From Okapia johnstoni (lineage: Eukaryota > Chordata > Mammalia > Artiodactyla > Giraffidae), in assembly GCA_024291935.2 (NCBI GenBank), contig CM044318.1, positions 84,020,001 through 84,084,000 on the forward strand: 64,000 nt of DNA, read 5' to 3'. The stretch's first letter is position 1, and every line of letters starts with the position of its first letter. Both the position numbers and the translations under genes were made by a program. Shown here piece by piece: positions 1 to 11,180 of this stretch. Under the pieces are notes generated by a model. It was given only the letters and a program-made list of their open reading frames with translations, was not told the DNA's origin and made no database searches.

Positions 1-230
1 CACCTGATGTTAAGAGCCGACTATTGGGAAAGACCCTCACGTTGGCAAAGGTTGAGGGCAGGAGGAGAAGGGGGTGACAGAGGATGAGACGGTTAGATAG
101 CACAACTGACTCAATGGACATGAATTTGGGCAAACTCTGGGAGATGGTGAAGGACAAGGGAGCCTGGCATGCTGCAGTCCACGGGGTCGCAGAGTCGGAC
201 ACAACTGAGCAACTGAACAGCAACAACAAA
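1..230 (+). mobile_element. BovB LINE 3' end, cut by window edge
   Basis: The sequence matches the 3' end of BovB: the 'cacctgatg' block, the Arg-rich coding stretch (ggaggagaaggg), 'gatgagacggttagatagca', and the terminal 'gtcgcagagtcggacacaactgag' ending in a CAACAACAA tail. The 5' part lies outside the window. Several substitutions from the young consensus suggest an old copy. Confidence 0.9.
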
Positions 231-867
231 TAGGAAAATGTGCACAAAGATGTTTACTGTGGCAAAAGATAAAAATTATTTTAAAAATGCGAAGGTCCGT
301 CAGTAAAGAAAGGTTGATGAAAAGACTGTTTCCGCTTCTGCGTCATGGACCACTGTGCAGCCCTTTGGAGGCACCTGTCAGATCTGTAGAGGCTGGCAGG
401 GTCGGGGGGTCTGCGATGCTTCCTCAGTGAGAAGAACAAGATACACAAATGCATCGTCATCTCAAAGCCTAAACCCGTGAGCACTTGTCCTTCTGTACTT
501 GTGGGCAAGGACAGAGATATTCAGGCACACACTGCGGCTTATCACGTGTCTGTACTGGATCGCATGTGCTTTAAAATTTAGTATACAAACTAAAATGGCA
601 TTACCCTGGAGCCAGGAGTGGGAAGACCATGGTTGGCGGTGGATCGCTGAAGCGCAGTGTTCTTGGAGTTCAGGGGAATGATGGGGGGGGGGGGTGGAGA
701 TGGGGTCCTCAGGTTAGTGGGGACCTCATGATGAAGGGGCTCTCTGGCTAGGTGTTTAGGTTTTATCCTGGGAAGGCATAGAGAGCTGTGGGGAAGGGCA
801 AGCAGGCTGAGGAGGCCAGGCCTGGACTCCAGAGCCCACCCCATAGCCTCTTGTTTCTGTTTTTTGA
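231..867. other. Unassigned stretch
   Basis: No gene recognised. An A-rich part (about 270-300) may be a very old L1 remnant but is too diverged to assign. A run of 12 G lies at 683-694. Short open frames here have no recognisable domain. Confidence 0.5.
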
Positions 868-985
868 TAAACTTCATTTTTTAGAACAATTTCAGGTTCA
901 CAGCAAAACAGAGGGGAAAGTAAAGAGATGATTTATTTAGCCCTTGCCTCCACACAGTGTCCCGCACCAGAGTAGAGCATGTGTT

Positions 986-1547
986 CAGTTCAGTTCAGTT
1001 CAGTCGCTCAGTCGTGTCTGACTCTTTGCAACCCCATGGACCGCAGCACGCCAGGCCTCCCTGTTCATCACCAACTCCCAGAGTCCACCCAAACTCATGT
1101 CTACTGAGTCCGTGATGCCATCCAACCATCTCATCCTCTGTCGTCCCCTTCTCCTCCCGCCCTCAATCTTTCCCAGAATCAGGGTCTTTTCCAATGAGTT
1201 AGTACTTCTCATCAGGTGGCCGAAGTATTGGAGTTTCAGCTTCAGCATCAGTCCTTCCAATGAAATATTCAGGAATGATTTCCTTTAGGATGAATTGCTT
1301 GGATCTCCTTGCAGTCCAAAGGATGCTCAATAACCTTCTCCAACACCACAGTTCAAAAGCATCCATTCTTTGGTGCTCAGCTCTCTTTATAGTCCAACTC
1401 TCACATTCATGTGACCACTGGAAAAACCATAGCCTTGACTAGATGGACCTTTGCTGGCAAAGTAATGTCTCTGCTTTTTAATATGCTATCTAGGTTGGTC
1501 ATAACTTTTCTTCCAAGGAGCAAGTGTCTTTTACTTTCATGGCTGTA
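986..1547 (-). mobile_element. BovB LINE, 5'-truncated, antisense
   Basis: The + strand starts with the reverse complement of the BovB 3' terminus, including the reiterated TTCAG units (986-1005). It runs through the RT C-terminal coding region to the complement of 'cagccatgaaa' at the truncated 5' end. Short direct repeats CATGTGTT flank it at 978-985 and 1548-1555, consistent with a TSD inside the antisense L1. Confidence 0.88.
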
Positions 1548-3474
1548 CATGTGTTACAATCAATGAACACACATTGACATGTTGTCATCCAAAGTCCGTG
1601 TTTACACTAGGGTTCCTTCTTTACGTTAGACTCTATGGGTTTTGACAAATGCATATGGCATGCATCCACAGTTATAGTGTCCTATATAATTGTTCCGTTG
1701 CCCTAAAAACTCTCTTTGCTCTGTCTTTTCATCCCTCCTTCCTTCCCAACCCCTGGCAACCACTAATCTTTATTCACTGTCTTCATCATTTTGCCTTTTC
1801 TAGAATGTCACATGGTTGGAATCATACCTACATGTAGTCATTTCATATTGGCCTCATTCACTTACTGATGTGCCTGGAAGATTCCTCCATGATTTTTCTT
1901 GTCTTGACAGCTCACTTCTTTTTAATGCTGAACAGTGTTTCATTGAATGGATCGCAGTTTATTTATCCATTCACCTATGGAAGGACATCTCAGTTGCTTT
2001 TAAGTTTTGGCAGTTTTGAGTAAACGTCTGTATGCAGGTTTTTGTGTGAACATAAGTTTTCCACTCATTTGGGTAAATACCAAGAAGCATGATTGCTGGA
2101 TCACAGGATAAGAGTATGTTTATAGTTTTGTAAGAAAACGCCAAACTGTCTTTCAGAGGGTCTGTGCCATTTTGCATTCCCAGCAGTGAATGAGAGTCTC
2201 TGTACTTCATGTCCTTGCCAGCCTTTGCTGCTGTCAGTGTTTTGGATTCTGGCCATTCCGGTAGGTGTGTAGTAGAATCTCTTGTTTCTTTCATTCGTAT
2301 TTCCTTGATGGCGTATATGTAGAAACATTTTTTTTTTTCATATGCTTGTCATCTGTATGTTTCTTCCCTGAAGTATCTGTTTGGCATTTTGCCCATTTTT
2401 AAATCAGGCTGTTTATTTTCTGATTGTTGAGTTTTGAGAATTCTTTGTATATTATTGACAAGTCCTTTATCAGATATGGCTTTTGCAAATACTTTTCCCC
2501 ACTGTGTGACTTGCCTTCTCTTCTCTTGACATTGTCTTTCACAAAGCAGAAGTTTTTAATGTTAATGAAATCCAGATTATCAGTTCTTTCTCTCATGGAT
2601 CGTGTCTCTGGTATTGCATCTGAAAAGTCACCATCATGTCTAAGATTGTCTGACTTTCTCCTATGTTATATTCTAGGAGTTTCATAGCTTTAAGTTGTAT
2701 GTTTAAGACTGATCCATTTGAAGTGACTTTCGGGAAGGTGTGAGCTCTGGGTCTGCATCCACTTCTTTGCTTGTGGCTGTCTAGTTGTTCAAGCCCATTT
2801 GTTGAAAGTGGCTATCTTTCCTCTGCTGTATTGCCTTTGTTCCTCTGTCAGAAATCAGTTGACTATGTTGATGGGGATTTCTTTGTAGCCTCTCTGATGT
2901 GTTCCATTTTTCTGTCCTTCTGCCAATATCACACTGTCTTGATTGCCATAATTTTATGGTAAATCATAAAATCCAGGTAATGTCAGTCTTCCAGCTTTCT
3001 TCTCGTTTAGTATTGTGGGTCCTTTGCTTCTCTATATAAATGTAGTATCAGTTTGTCAATATCCACAAATAATTTGCTGGTATCTTGATTGGGGCTGCTC
3101 TGAATCAATAGCTCAAGTCGGGAAGAACTAACATCTTGACAATATTATGTTTTCCTACCTGTGAACATGGAATATATATTTGTTTAGTTATTCTTTTAGT
3201 TCATTAATCATAGTTTTGCAGTTTTCCTCACATAGATTTTGAAATTTATCTTGTTCGATTTCTACCTAAGTATTTCATTTTGGGGGTGTGCTGGTATAAA
3301 TGATATTGTGTTTTTCATCTCAAATTTCATTCATTCATTGCCGGTATATGGAAGAGCAGTGACTTTTGCTCTTAACTTTATGTCTTGCAACTTTGCTGTA
3401 ATTGCTTGCTAGTTCCAGGAGTTGCTTCTCCCCCTATAAATCCTTTCAGACTTTTTCCAGAGAGAATTACTGTC

Positions 3475-3489
3475 AACTGTGAACAAAAA
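3475..3489 (+). repeat. Target-site duplication, left copy
   Basis: AACTGTGAACAAAAA occurs here and again at 4452-4466, exactly flanking the internally deleted BovB. The L1 sequence reads through continuously when one copy and the BovB are removed. Confidence 0.9.
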
Positions 3490-4451
3490 TCCAAGTCTAT
3501 GCCCCGACCAGTAACGCCGAAGAAGCTGAACTTGAGCAGTTCTATGAAGACCTACAAGACCTTCTAGAACTAACACCCAAAAAAGATATCCTTTTCATTA
3601 TAGGGGACTGGTGGGCTGGAAGAAACGCAAGCTGGAATCAAGATTGCCGGGAGAAATATCAATAACCTTAGATATGCAGATGACACCACCCTTATGGCAG
3701 AAAGTGAAGAAGAACTAAAGAGCCTCTTGATGAAAGTGAAAGAGGAGAGTGAAAAAGTTGGCTTAAAGCTCAACATTCAGAAAACTAAGATCATGGCATC
3801 TGGTCCCATCACTTCATGGGAAATAGATGGGGAAACAGTGGAAACAGTGTCAGACTTTATTTTTTTGGGCTCCAGAATCACTGCTGATGATGATTGCAGC
3901 CATGAAATTAAAAGACGTTTACTCCTTGGAAGGAAGGTTATGGCCAACCTAGCTAGCATATTTAAAAGCAGAGACATTACTTTGCCAACAAAGGTCCGTC
4001 TAGTCAAGGCTATGGTTTTTCCAGTGGTCATGTATGGATGTGAGAGTTGGACGGTGAAGAAAGCTGAGCACCGCAGAATTGATGCTTTTGAGCTGTGGTG
4101 TTGGAGAAGGTTCTTGAGAGTCTCTTGGACTGCAAGGAGATCCAATCAATCCATCCTAAAAGAGATCAGTCCTGGGTGTTCATTGGAAGGACTGATGTTG
4201 AAGCTGAAACTCCAATAATTTGGCCACCTCATGCGAAGAGTTGACTCACTGGAAAAGGCCCTAATGCTTGGCAGGATTGGGGGCAGGAGGAGAAGGGGAC
4301 GACAGAGGATGAGATGGTTGGATGGCATCACCGACTCGATGGACATGGGTTTGGGTAGACTCCGGGAGTTGGTGATGACAGAGAGGCCTGGCGTGCTGCA
4401 ATTCATGGGGTCGCAAAGAGTCGGACACGACTGAGCGACTGTACTGAACTG
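3490..4451 (+). mobile_element. BovB LINE with internal deletion (EN piece joined to RT 3' part)
   Basis: Two non-adjacent parts of BovB are joined. 3492-3611 encodes the distal AP-endonuclease segment (VYAP..SNAEEAE..QFYEDLQDLLELTP, ending GDW). From about 3620 the sequence is the RT region, with the catalytic YADD motif at 3673-3684, followed by the C-terminal Cys/His-containing part and the TGAACTGAACT terminus. In full-length BovB (about 3.2 kb) these parts lie more than 1 kb apart. The EN frame and the RT frame differ by one base, so the junction cannot give a fused protein. The copy carries a 15-bp TSD and sits in the antisense L1. Confidence 0.9.
3694..4218 (+). pseudogene. BovB ORF2 reverse-transcriptase C-terminal fragment (174 codons from an ATG)
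   Basis: This frame is open for 174 codons and encodes the C-terminal half of the BovB RT, just after the YADD catalytic site (3673-3684, in frame upstream). Visible conserved pieces are KVGLKLNIQKTKIM, the DFIFLGS block, the AMVFPVVMYGCESW block and the RIDAFELWCWRR block. It ends at a TAA where other copies continue into YFGHLMRR; that block resumes in another frame around 4219-4434. The fingers and palm upstream of YADD are deleted, so no active polymerase is possible. It is the longest near-intact BovB coding stretch in the window. Confidence 0.85.
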
Positions 4452-4466
4452 AACTGTGAACAAAAA
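4452..4466 (+). repeat. Target-site duplication, right copy
   Basis: Second copy of AACTGTGAACAAAAA, directly after the BovB terminal TGAACTGAACT units. Confidence 0.9.
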
Positions 4467-5265
4467 AAGTTTTATTTCTTACTTACCATTCAATACACCT
4501 TGCATTTCTTTTTTTTTTTTTTTTTTTTTTTGTCCTATTGCGTTAGCTAGGGCTTCCAGTATGGTGTTGAAAAGCAGTGATGAGAGAGGACATGCTTGCC
4601 TTCTTGCCTTGTTCCTCATTTTTATGGGAAAACTTCTAGTTTCTCACCATCAAGTATTACTAGCTGTAGGCTTTTTTTAGTAGCTGTTCTCTATCAAGTT
4701 GAGGAAGTTCCCTTCTATTCTTAGTTTGCTGAGAGCTTTTATCATTTACGTGTGCTTCGTTTTGTCAAATGGTTTTTCCGTTTTTATTGATATGATCATG
4801 GGATGTTTCTTTTTTAGACTGTTAATGTGATGGATTACATTCATTGATTTTCAGATGTTGAGCCAGCCTTATATACCTAGGATAAATCCTACTTACTTGG
4901 AGTATATAATTTTTTTATGTGTTGTTGGATTCTGTTTGCTGATATTTTGTTGAAGCTTTTGTGTCTATGTTCATGAGGGATATTTGTCTATAGTTTTCTT
5001 ATAATGTCTGTGTCTGATTTTGATATTAGGGTAATGCAGGCTTCATAGGATGGATTAGGAAGTATTTCCTTTGCTTCTTTCTAGAAGAGATTATAGACAG
5101 ATGGTATAATATAATTTCTTCCTTAAATGTTTGGTTTTAATAGAATATACCAGTGACCTGGTATATTATTCACGGTGCTTTCTGATTTTGGAGGTTATTA
5201 ATTATTGCTTTAATTTCCTTTAAATAGGTACAGTTCTATTCAACTTGTCTTTATTTCTTAATTTT

Positions 5266-5829
5266 TTTAAAAAAAGAAAAATCCAGGTTAATTGAAGGTT
5301 AGAGCTTGAGGGAAGTGAAGAAGTACAATGCATGTGCATCCTAAAAGACCACCCAGTTGACGCATTCCTCACTCATTCAATGCTCATTTTCACCTTCATT
5401 CACTCAACAGCCACCTAATGAACCTATTTAACAGTGATGAACCCTGCATCAAGATGCCAGCATATGCATTTCTTGGGTCCTCTGTGCTTTCTCTTGAATT
5501 CCTTACCTTTTTTTGCTTCTAAATTGTAAGTGCACATGGTCAATAATTTAATTAATCTACATTTTGTACTAACCACTGAAATTAGCCTGATAGAAGGCAA
5601 TCCTCCTGAAAGCAAAGAAAGGATTACCAGGCAAGTCAGAAGTGTGAGTCCGTTGCTGGAGAATAACAGGCTGTTCAATCACTTTAAGCACATTCTTCAT
5701 GGTGGTTTAGGACAGGCTGGAGCCAGCCCCACTGGGAGTGACCCTGGCTCAGCCGCGTGCCAGCAGGGAGACCTAGGATGGTCTCCTCAGCTCTCTAATA
5801 TCTTGTCCTGTCTGCTCAGTCTTGTCTTG
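5266..5829. other. Unassigned stretch
   Basis: No gene or confident repeat. A 'tcattcactcaacagcc' text near 5390-5410 is weakly MIR-like. The short open frames on both strands show no domain. Confidence 0.4.
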
Positions 5830-6267
5830 TTCAGTAAGTCTAATGTCTTGTCTGACTGTTTGCAATCCCATGGACTGTAGCCTGCCAGGCTCCTCTGTCC
5901 ATGGGATTCTCCCAGCGAGAATATTGAGGTGGATTGCAATTTCCTCCTCCAGGGGATCTCCCTGACCCAGGGATTGAACCCAAGTCTCTTATGTCTCCTG
6001 CATCGGCGGGTGGATTCTTTACCACTAGTGCACCTTGTTGGTGGTGTTGTTAGGTCACTAAGTCATGTCTGACTCTCTGTGACCCCATGGACTGCAGCAC
6101 ACCAGGCCTCCCTGTCCTTCACTGTCTGTTGGAGCTTGCTCAAACTCCTGTCCACTGAGTCGGCAATGCCATCCAGCCATCTCATCCTCTGTTGTCCCCT
6201 TCTCCTCCTGCCCTCAATCTTTCCCAGCATCAGGGTCTTTTCCAATGAGTCGGCTCTTGGGAAGCCC
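5830..6267 (-). mobile_element. Bov-tA SINE, antisense, split by a BovB 3' end
   Basis: 5830-6032 is the reverse complement of Bov-tA (BovB-derived tail first, then the tRNA-Glu-like head 'ttctttaccactagtg'). The last bases of the head, gggaagccc, appear only at 6259-6267, after a BovB segment. The BovB therefore landed within the last ~12 bases of the SINE, or the two were joined during reverse transcription. Confidence 0.8.
6036..6258 (-). mobile_element. BovB 3' end, 5'-truncated, inside Bov-tA
   Basis: Reverse complement of the terminal ~220 bases of BovB ('gactctctgtgaccccatgg' through 'catcagggtcttttccaatg'). No convincing TSD is visible. Confidence 0.85.
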
Positions 6268-6269
6268 TT

Positions 6270-6628
6270 AATCCTCCCTTATCTCACTTGTGCGTGCTTG
6301 CATGGTAAGTTGTTTCAGTTGTGTCCGACTCTGTGTGACCCCATGGACTGTAGTCCGCCAGACTCCTCAGTGCATTGGATTCTCCAGGCAAGAATACCAG
6401 AGTGGGTTGCCATGCCCTCCTCCAGGGGATCTTCCCAGTCTAGTCATCGAACCCATGTCTCTTAAGTCTACCTGCATAAACAGGTGGGTTCTTTACCACT
6501 AGTGCCACGTGGGAAGCCCTATCTCACTTGTAAAATGCGAATAATAGTATCAACTGTGCAGGCCACTTGTGAGAATAAATGAGATAGTGTTACAAACTCC
6601 TAGCACAAGGCTTGGCAGACCATCCATG
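6270..6628 (-). mobile_element. MIR SINE, antisense, split by Bov-tA
   Basis: 6270-6291 plus 6532-6628 read as reverse-complemented MIR core: 'cttgtaaaatgcgaataata', then 'gagaataaatgagatagtgt' and 'ctagcacaaggcttggcag'. A Bov-tA sits between the two halves. Confidence 0.7.
6292..6519 (-). mobile_element. Bov-tA SINE, antisense, with TSD
   Basis: Full reverse-complement Bov-tA ending in the tRNA-head complement gggaagccc. Direct repeats TATCTCACTTGT at 6280-6291 and 6520-6531 flank it, so it inserted into the pre-existing MIR. Confidence 0.92.
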
Positions 6629-7123
6629 AAAGCTCTTGTACTTATGAAGTCATGTGAGTGGAGCTATATTGGGATTCTCCTCAGAGCTGCAGAGGGTGCA
6701 AAGTGCGTGTCCTCACGGAGAATACAGTTGCCTGGGAAGCTAGAACAGAGTGCAGATCGTTACTTTAGGAGATGGAAAGTGATCACAGCTCAAAGGAAGT
6801 GAATGCATGACAGTTGGTCAGAACCGAGACCCCCTTCCCTAGTGTGTCAGGCTTTCTGGCGTGCCCCGGGCCTGGTGGCCTCAGGGTGCCTGGTGCTCGG
6901 TGGTCAGGTGGTGGCATCTGCAGTGACCTTAGAAGGGCGAGGTGGGAGGTCCGCTCTCCAGTGGGGAGCGGACCTCCCCCACTTGCAGCATCTACACTGG
7001 CCTCTGAGTCAAGCAGACATGGAGAAAATGGGCACTGAGTTGGATTTCAGAGAGACAGAACAGTTCAAGAAAGACCGCAGAGAGGAAAGCCTCTTCTATT
7101 TCCTAAGAACCAAGACTACTTCA
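6629..7123. other. Unassigned stretch
   Basis: Unique-looking sequence. Open frames of 74 and 149 codons here (the longer running into BovB) have no recognisable domain. Confidence 0.4.
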
Positions 7124-7250
7124 TTGTTGTTGTCATTCAGTCACGAAGTTGTGTCTGACTCTTTGCAACCCCATGGACTGCAGCACGCCAGGCTTCCCTG
7201 TCCTTCACCATCTCCCGGAGTTTGCTCAGATTCATGTCCATTGAGTCAGT
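7124..7250 (-). mobile_element. BovB 3' end, short, antisense
   Basis: TTGTTGTTG tail complement followed by 'gtgtctgactctttgcaacc' to 'ccattgagtcagt'. Only the last ~125 bases of BovB are present. Confidence 0.85.
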
Positions 7251-7396
7251 AGTATCACCTTCTGCTGGTCTTGGGCCCTAGGATGACATCTCTGCTTGAC
7301 TTAGGCCTCTCAGGATCCCTTCTTGCTCATCTGCATCCAGCTCATCTCCCTGGGGTCTGATCTCATCCGGTCTCCTCTGACCTTGAGCTCCTGGGG

Positions 7397-7420
7397 ACAC
7401 ACACACACACACACACACAC
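7397..7420 (+). repeat. (AC)12 microsatellite
   Basis: Twelve uninterrupted AC dinucleotides. Confidence 0.97.
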
Positions 7421-9673
7421 CTTTTCACCACGTAGCTATGTCCCTGGAGCCAGGAGTGGACCCAAGTCCTGTTTGGACCCCAACTCACTCAGTGTGTGAA
7501 CCTGCTGTCACCCAGGCCTTGCTGGAATTTATGAACCCCCAAATGTGAGGTTTTTTCTTACCCTGAAGCAGGTGGCCCCCACTGCCCCCCGTCGGCTGTG
7601 AGCGCTCATTCACATTATGCCAGCAACTCCCTGGTCCAGACCGAGCCCTGGGTTTCAGAGGGGCCTTTGCTCCTCCCCATGTGTCCCGCATGCATATGGC
7701 CTTCTCCGGGGCATAGAAGTGCTCGTTTTCAAGCTCCCACAAATGAAAACGGTTAGACATTCAGCAAGATATCCCAGCTGCAGCCTAATTATTTCATATC
7801 GTGATCGGTGACAGCCTCCTCCTTTGGGAGCTGGGTTGGCAGGAGGGGAGCGAGAACAGTGTGGGTTTGTTGGGGAGCCGTCCGTAAGGCGCCCGGTGGT
7901 GGAGAATTGAAAATGCTTCCTTAGAGCCCTCTCTTCGGGGTCGGGTGTGGGGAGGTGGTGTTTAGAAGGGGGTCTTGGTAAAGGCCAATGGCAGCCGTGG
8001 CACTTCCTTGCAAGAAGACGCCTCTTTTTCTGCCCAGGACTGGGGATGGTGCAACAGGACACTGACCCAGCAGAGATGGGGGCTCTCCCAGGAGGCTGCG
8101 GGATGGGAGCCTGGCACCTGAGAGTGAACAGAGGGTGCGCCCGGGGTGGAGGCATCTTGACTACAGCGGGCGCGCCTTCATCAGGAAGCCGCCCTTTACA
8201 GCCGTGTGACTGCCCCCACCAGCATCATCCCTTGCTCGCTGTCACGTATGCCATTGTGTGTTAATGTGATCATTCATCCCCCTCCACACACACAGACACA
8301 CGTGATGGTGAACCACGCTGAGCAGGGCCGGGACCCTCTTGCTCACACACTATCCTCGGGCAGGGAAGGTCGATCCTTGAGTGCAGGTACTTGGCATGTG
8401 CATGTGGAATGAATGAATGGATGAGTGAAAGAAAGCAGGAAACACGCCCTGCATGATGCCTGGTATATCATGACCACCCAGGAGATGCTGGGGGCTGGGG
8501 GAGAGACCCGAACTTCCTTCATGTACTACTGGGTTGTTTTAATTTCATTGGACAATAAGCCTTCGTCATCTTTCTTTCCTTTAAGTTTAGGGTAACGACA
8601 GGGAAGCGCAGTAAACAACCTGTCCATCCTCCTCGCTCCGCCCCAGGGGTCGAGGGAAGTCTGGCCACTCGGGACACAAGGCTCTGGCCCCCACCAGGGG
8701 AGGGATGCCCTGGGTACCACCCCTGCGCCTGCAGCAAGGCGGAGCCTGGTCCCGGGTTCTTTCTCAGAACTCTCAGGGCACCGAGAGGCCAGCCAGGGAG
8801 CCTGGGCCCAAGGGTCAGGTGGCTTGGCTCTGCTCACCAGATAGTGAGTCCAGGCCAGAGTGGGTCCCACCCTGCAGCTGCTCTGCTCCGGTGAACAGAG
8901 GCCACTCTGATGCGGAGGGCAGGGGCCATGCCCTGATGCTCAGCGTGTGCAGGGCTGGGGACCGGCCGAAACTGCAGATGCCCCTCCGGGTTCTCTCCGG
9001 CACCGCCACTTCCCCTGCACAGTCAGCTCGCTGTCGGGATGAGATCCCTGCATTTCTAACCAGCCGCGGTCAAATGACAGTTCAGTGTTTATGGGATGCA
9101 CGTCCTGCTCAGAGCGCAGCACTGGGTGCCCAGGAGCAGACGCAGCAGGTGATCTCTGGGATCCCCGCCCAGCCCCCGTGCCCGGGGCGGGAGGTGTGTG
9201 CTCGGGGTTAGGGCCCCGCACATTCTACGGGGGACGGGGGAATGAGCCTTGTCCCTGAGAAGCCCTCTGACTGCTCATGCCACTGGCCCCGAGAGACTGA
9301 TGATGCTTGCTCTCAAGAAGGTTGATTTTTTCCTACAGTCTGCTCTCTGGGTCAAGCCTCTGGGATAGCCTATCCTAGACCACTTAATAAATAGGTCCAG
9401 ACAGAGAGAGTTCTTGGCTAGTGTTTCCCTTCCCTGGCTGATTAGGATCGATGACACTTTCATCACTGTGATCAGTGCCACAGAGGAAGGCTTATATTCC
9501 TGGCCTCAAAAGGACATGAAAGCTTTACCCTGGAGAGTCTCCACACCCTGTCCCATTCTCCCATCGGTCCTCTCCATTGATATGTTCTAGGGCGATGCCC
9601 AAGCTCTCTGGGATCTCAAGCATTTACCATTGAAAATGAGGCAAGGGGTATTTGTGAAAAAACAATCATTTGG
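7421..9673. other. GC-rich, repeat-poor stretch without a recognised gene
   Basis: About 2.2 kb with no ruminant transposon. It is GC-rich, especially 8600-9250, with overlapping open frames on both strands (the longest about 166-168 codons) of low-complexity Pro/Gly/Ser composition and no known domain. A MIR-like tail (gaatgaatgaatgg) lies near 8408-8425. CpG density was not computed, so no island is claimed. Confidence 0.5.
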
Positions 9674-9935
9674 TTCATGGGGTTCTCATGGCAAGAACTC
9701 TGGAGTGGTTTGCCATTCCCTCCTCCAGGTTGGCCACCTGATGCAAAGAGCTGGCTCGTTGGGAAAGACCCTCATGCTAGAAGAGATTGAAGGCAGAAGG
9801 AGAAGGGGGTGGCAGAGGATGAGATGGTTAGATGGCATCACTGACACAATGGACATGAGTTTGAGCAAACTCCAGGAGACAGTGAAGGACAGGGAAGCCT
9901 GGCGTGTTACAGTCCGTGGGGTCGCAGCAACAAGG
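9674..9935 (+). mobile_element. BovB with inverted 5' segment (twin-priming-like)
   Basis: 9674-9728 is the reverse complement of an internal BovB segment (between EN and RT; its complement reads 'ggcaaaccactccagagttc'). 9730-9935 is the BovB 3' end in sense orientation, from 'ttggccacctgatgc' to 'ggggtcgcag'. The two abut directly. The internal piece fits BovB better than the related Bov-A tail because of 'ggcaaacc' and 'gagaaccccatga'. The very 3' terminus is shortened and no TSD was found. Confidence 0.75.
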
Positions 9936-10934
9936 TAAACATGGAGATGAGCCAGAGATGGTTTGGAAAAGTTGTTAACCAGTCTGATAATTCGTAACAT
10001 CTGTGGGGAGCCAGAGAATGTTTTAGAGCAAGGTCATGGTGTGGTTAGCCCTGCACCTTAAAAGAGAGCAGATGGGCAAGAGGAGATGAGGTTTGTGAGA
10101 GTGTTTGGGGCTCTGTTACAGGAGTCCATTCATCACACAGACACACGTGTGTTAAATGTGAAATACATACCAGGGCTGGTGCTGAGAGCTGGGAGAGTGA
10201 ATGGGAAACAGTGATGCCTCTGATCGAATCTGGACACAAGCAGCCAGAGCTGAACTGAGGCCGGAGGTGGTTGAGATCGGGTCACTTTCAGCATCCTCAC
10301 AGGCGGTGGTTGAGGCCGAGGATGCCCTGTGGGGTGAGAAGAGTGGCCCATGGCGGTGGTTCTCGCTGCGGGGAATTTTGGACCCTCCTCCGCCATCATT
10401 TGCTGGAGATGCATTTGATTGTCTTGACTGGAAGGTGGGGGAAGGGACATTGCTGGCATTTAGTGGGTAGAGAGCAGGGACACTACTAAACATCTGGTGA
10501 CACCAGGACAGAGACCCTAGGACACAGGGTCATCTGGTCCAAGGTGTCATCTTGCCAAAGCGGAGAACCTGCAGGCTAAGGTTGCAGCCAGGTGGCTAGG
10601 AAGGGATGTACCATCCTCAGAAGCCAGGGCTGGGATCTTTGTGCTGCCTAGTCAGGGAATCTGCAGATTCCTCTGTGGAAGTAGAAACGTGGGTCCAGAG
10701 ACCTCGACTGGGCAGGCGTGGGCCGAGAAACCTTGGCTGAGGCTGGAGGAGGCACGGGGTCCATGACAGATAGCCGCTGAGAGGGCAGTTAGGCCCCACC
10801 CCACCCTAGGCGTGTTGAAGTACAGATAATCCAGATACCTGGGTCCGCCTCCTGCCCCAGGAGGACAGAGACCAGCAGATGCAGCCAAGGCCAGAGGTGT
10901 GGGCCCTTTCTCCACATGCTGGTTGCATGAGATG
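9936..10934. other. Unassigned stretch
   Basis: Unique-looking sequence with no confident repeat, and open frames up to 113 codons without a domain. Confidence 0.4.
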
Positions 10935-11180
10935 TCTGGAATGCTCTCTCCCACCACCCTCCCATCTAATTAACTCCCACGCCTCCTTTCGGCTCTCAGC
11001 CAAAGTCGCTTCCTACAGGAAGGCTTCCCTGACTACTAGTCTGGGTCAGGTTGCATCCTCTCAAAGGGCTGTTTGCTGATGTAAACACATGGTTCCTGTC
11101 TGTCTTCCCCACCACCCTGTGAGCTGCCTGAGAGCCAGAGGTGCCTCTGTGCTGGCCCATCGATACTGGGTTGGTATCTT
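10935..11180 (+). mobile_element. L2 LINE 3' region, sense
   Basis: Typical L2 3' texts are seen in order: 'ggaatgctctctcccacc', then 'cttcctacaggaaggcttcc' followed by 'ctgac', then 'accctgtgagctgcctgaga'. Divergence is high, as expected for this pan-mammalian family. A BovB copy lies directly after it. Confidence 0.7.

Larger units (their letters stand above)
868..5265 (-). mobile_element. Ancient L1 (L1M group), antisense, interrupted twice
   Basis: On the + strand this is the reverse complement of a mammalian L1. The 3' UTR comes first (about 868-985: 'ttcaggttcacagcaaaac'), then the typical antisense ORF2 texts (1760-2520, for example 'gggtaaataccaagaagcat' and 'gagaattctttgtatattat'), then the reverse-transcriptase region (4540-5250, for example 'gtgatggattacattcattg'). 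BovB copies at 986-1547 and 3490-4451 split it; removing them and one TSD copy restores continuous L1 sequence. Frames are broken throughout, so no protein is made. A 23-base T run lies at 4509-4531. It is the oldest layer of this region. Confidence 0.85.

Noticed and set aside
8600..9250. CpG island or promoter
   Set aside because: GC-rich, but many CpGs appear decayed to TpG/CpA; no count was made and no first exon is visible.
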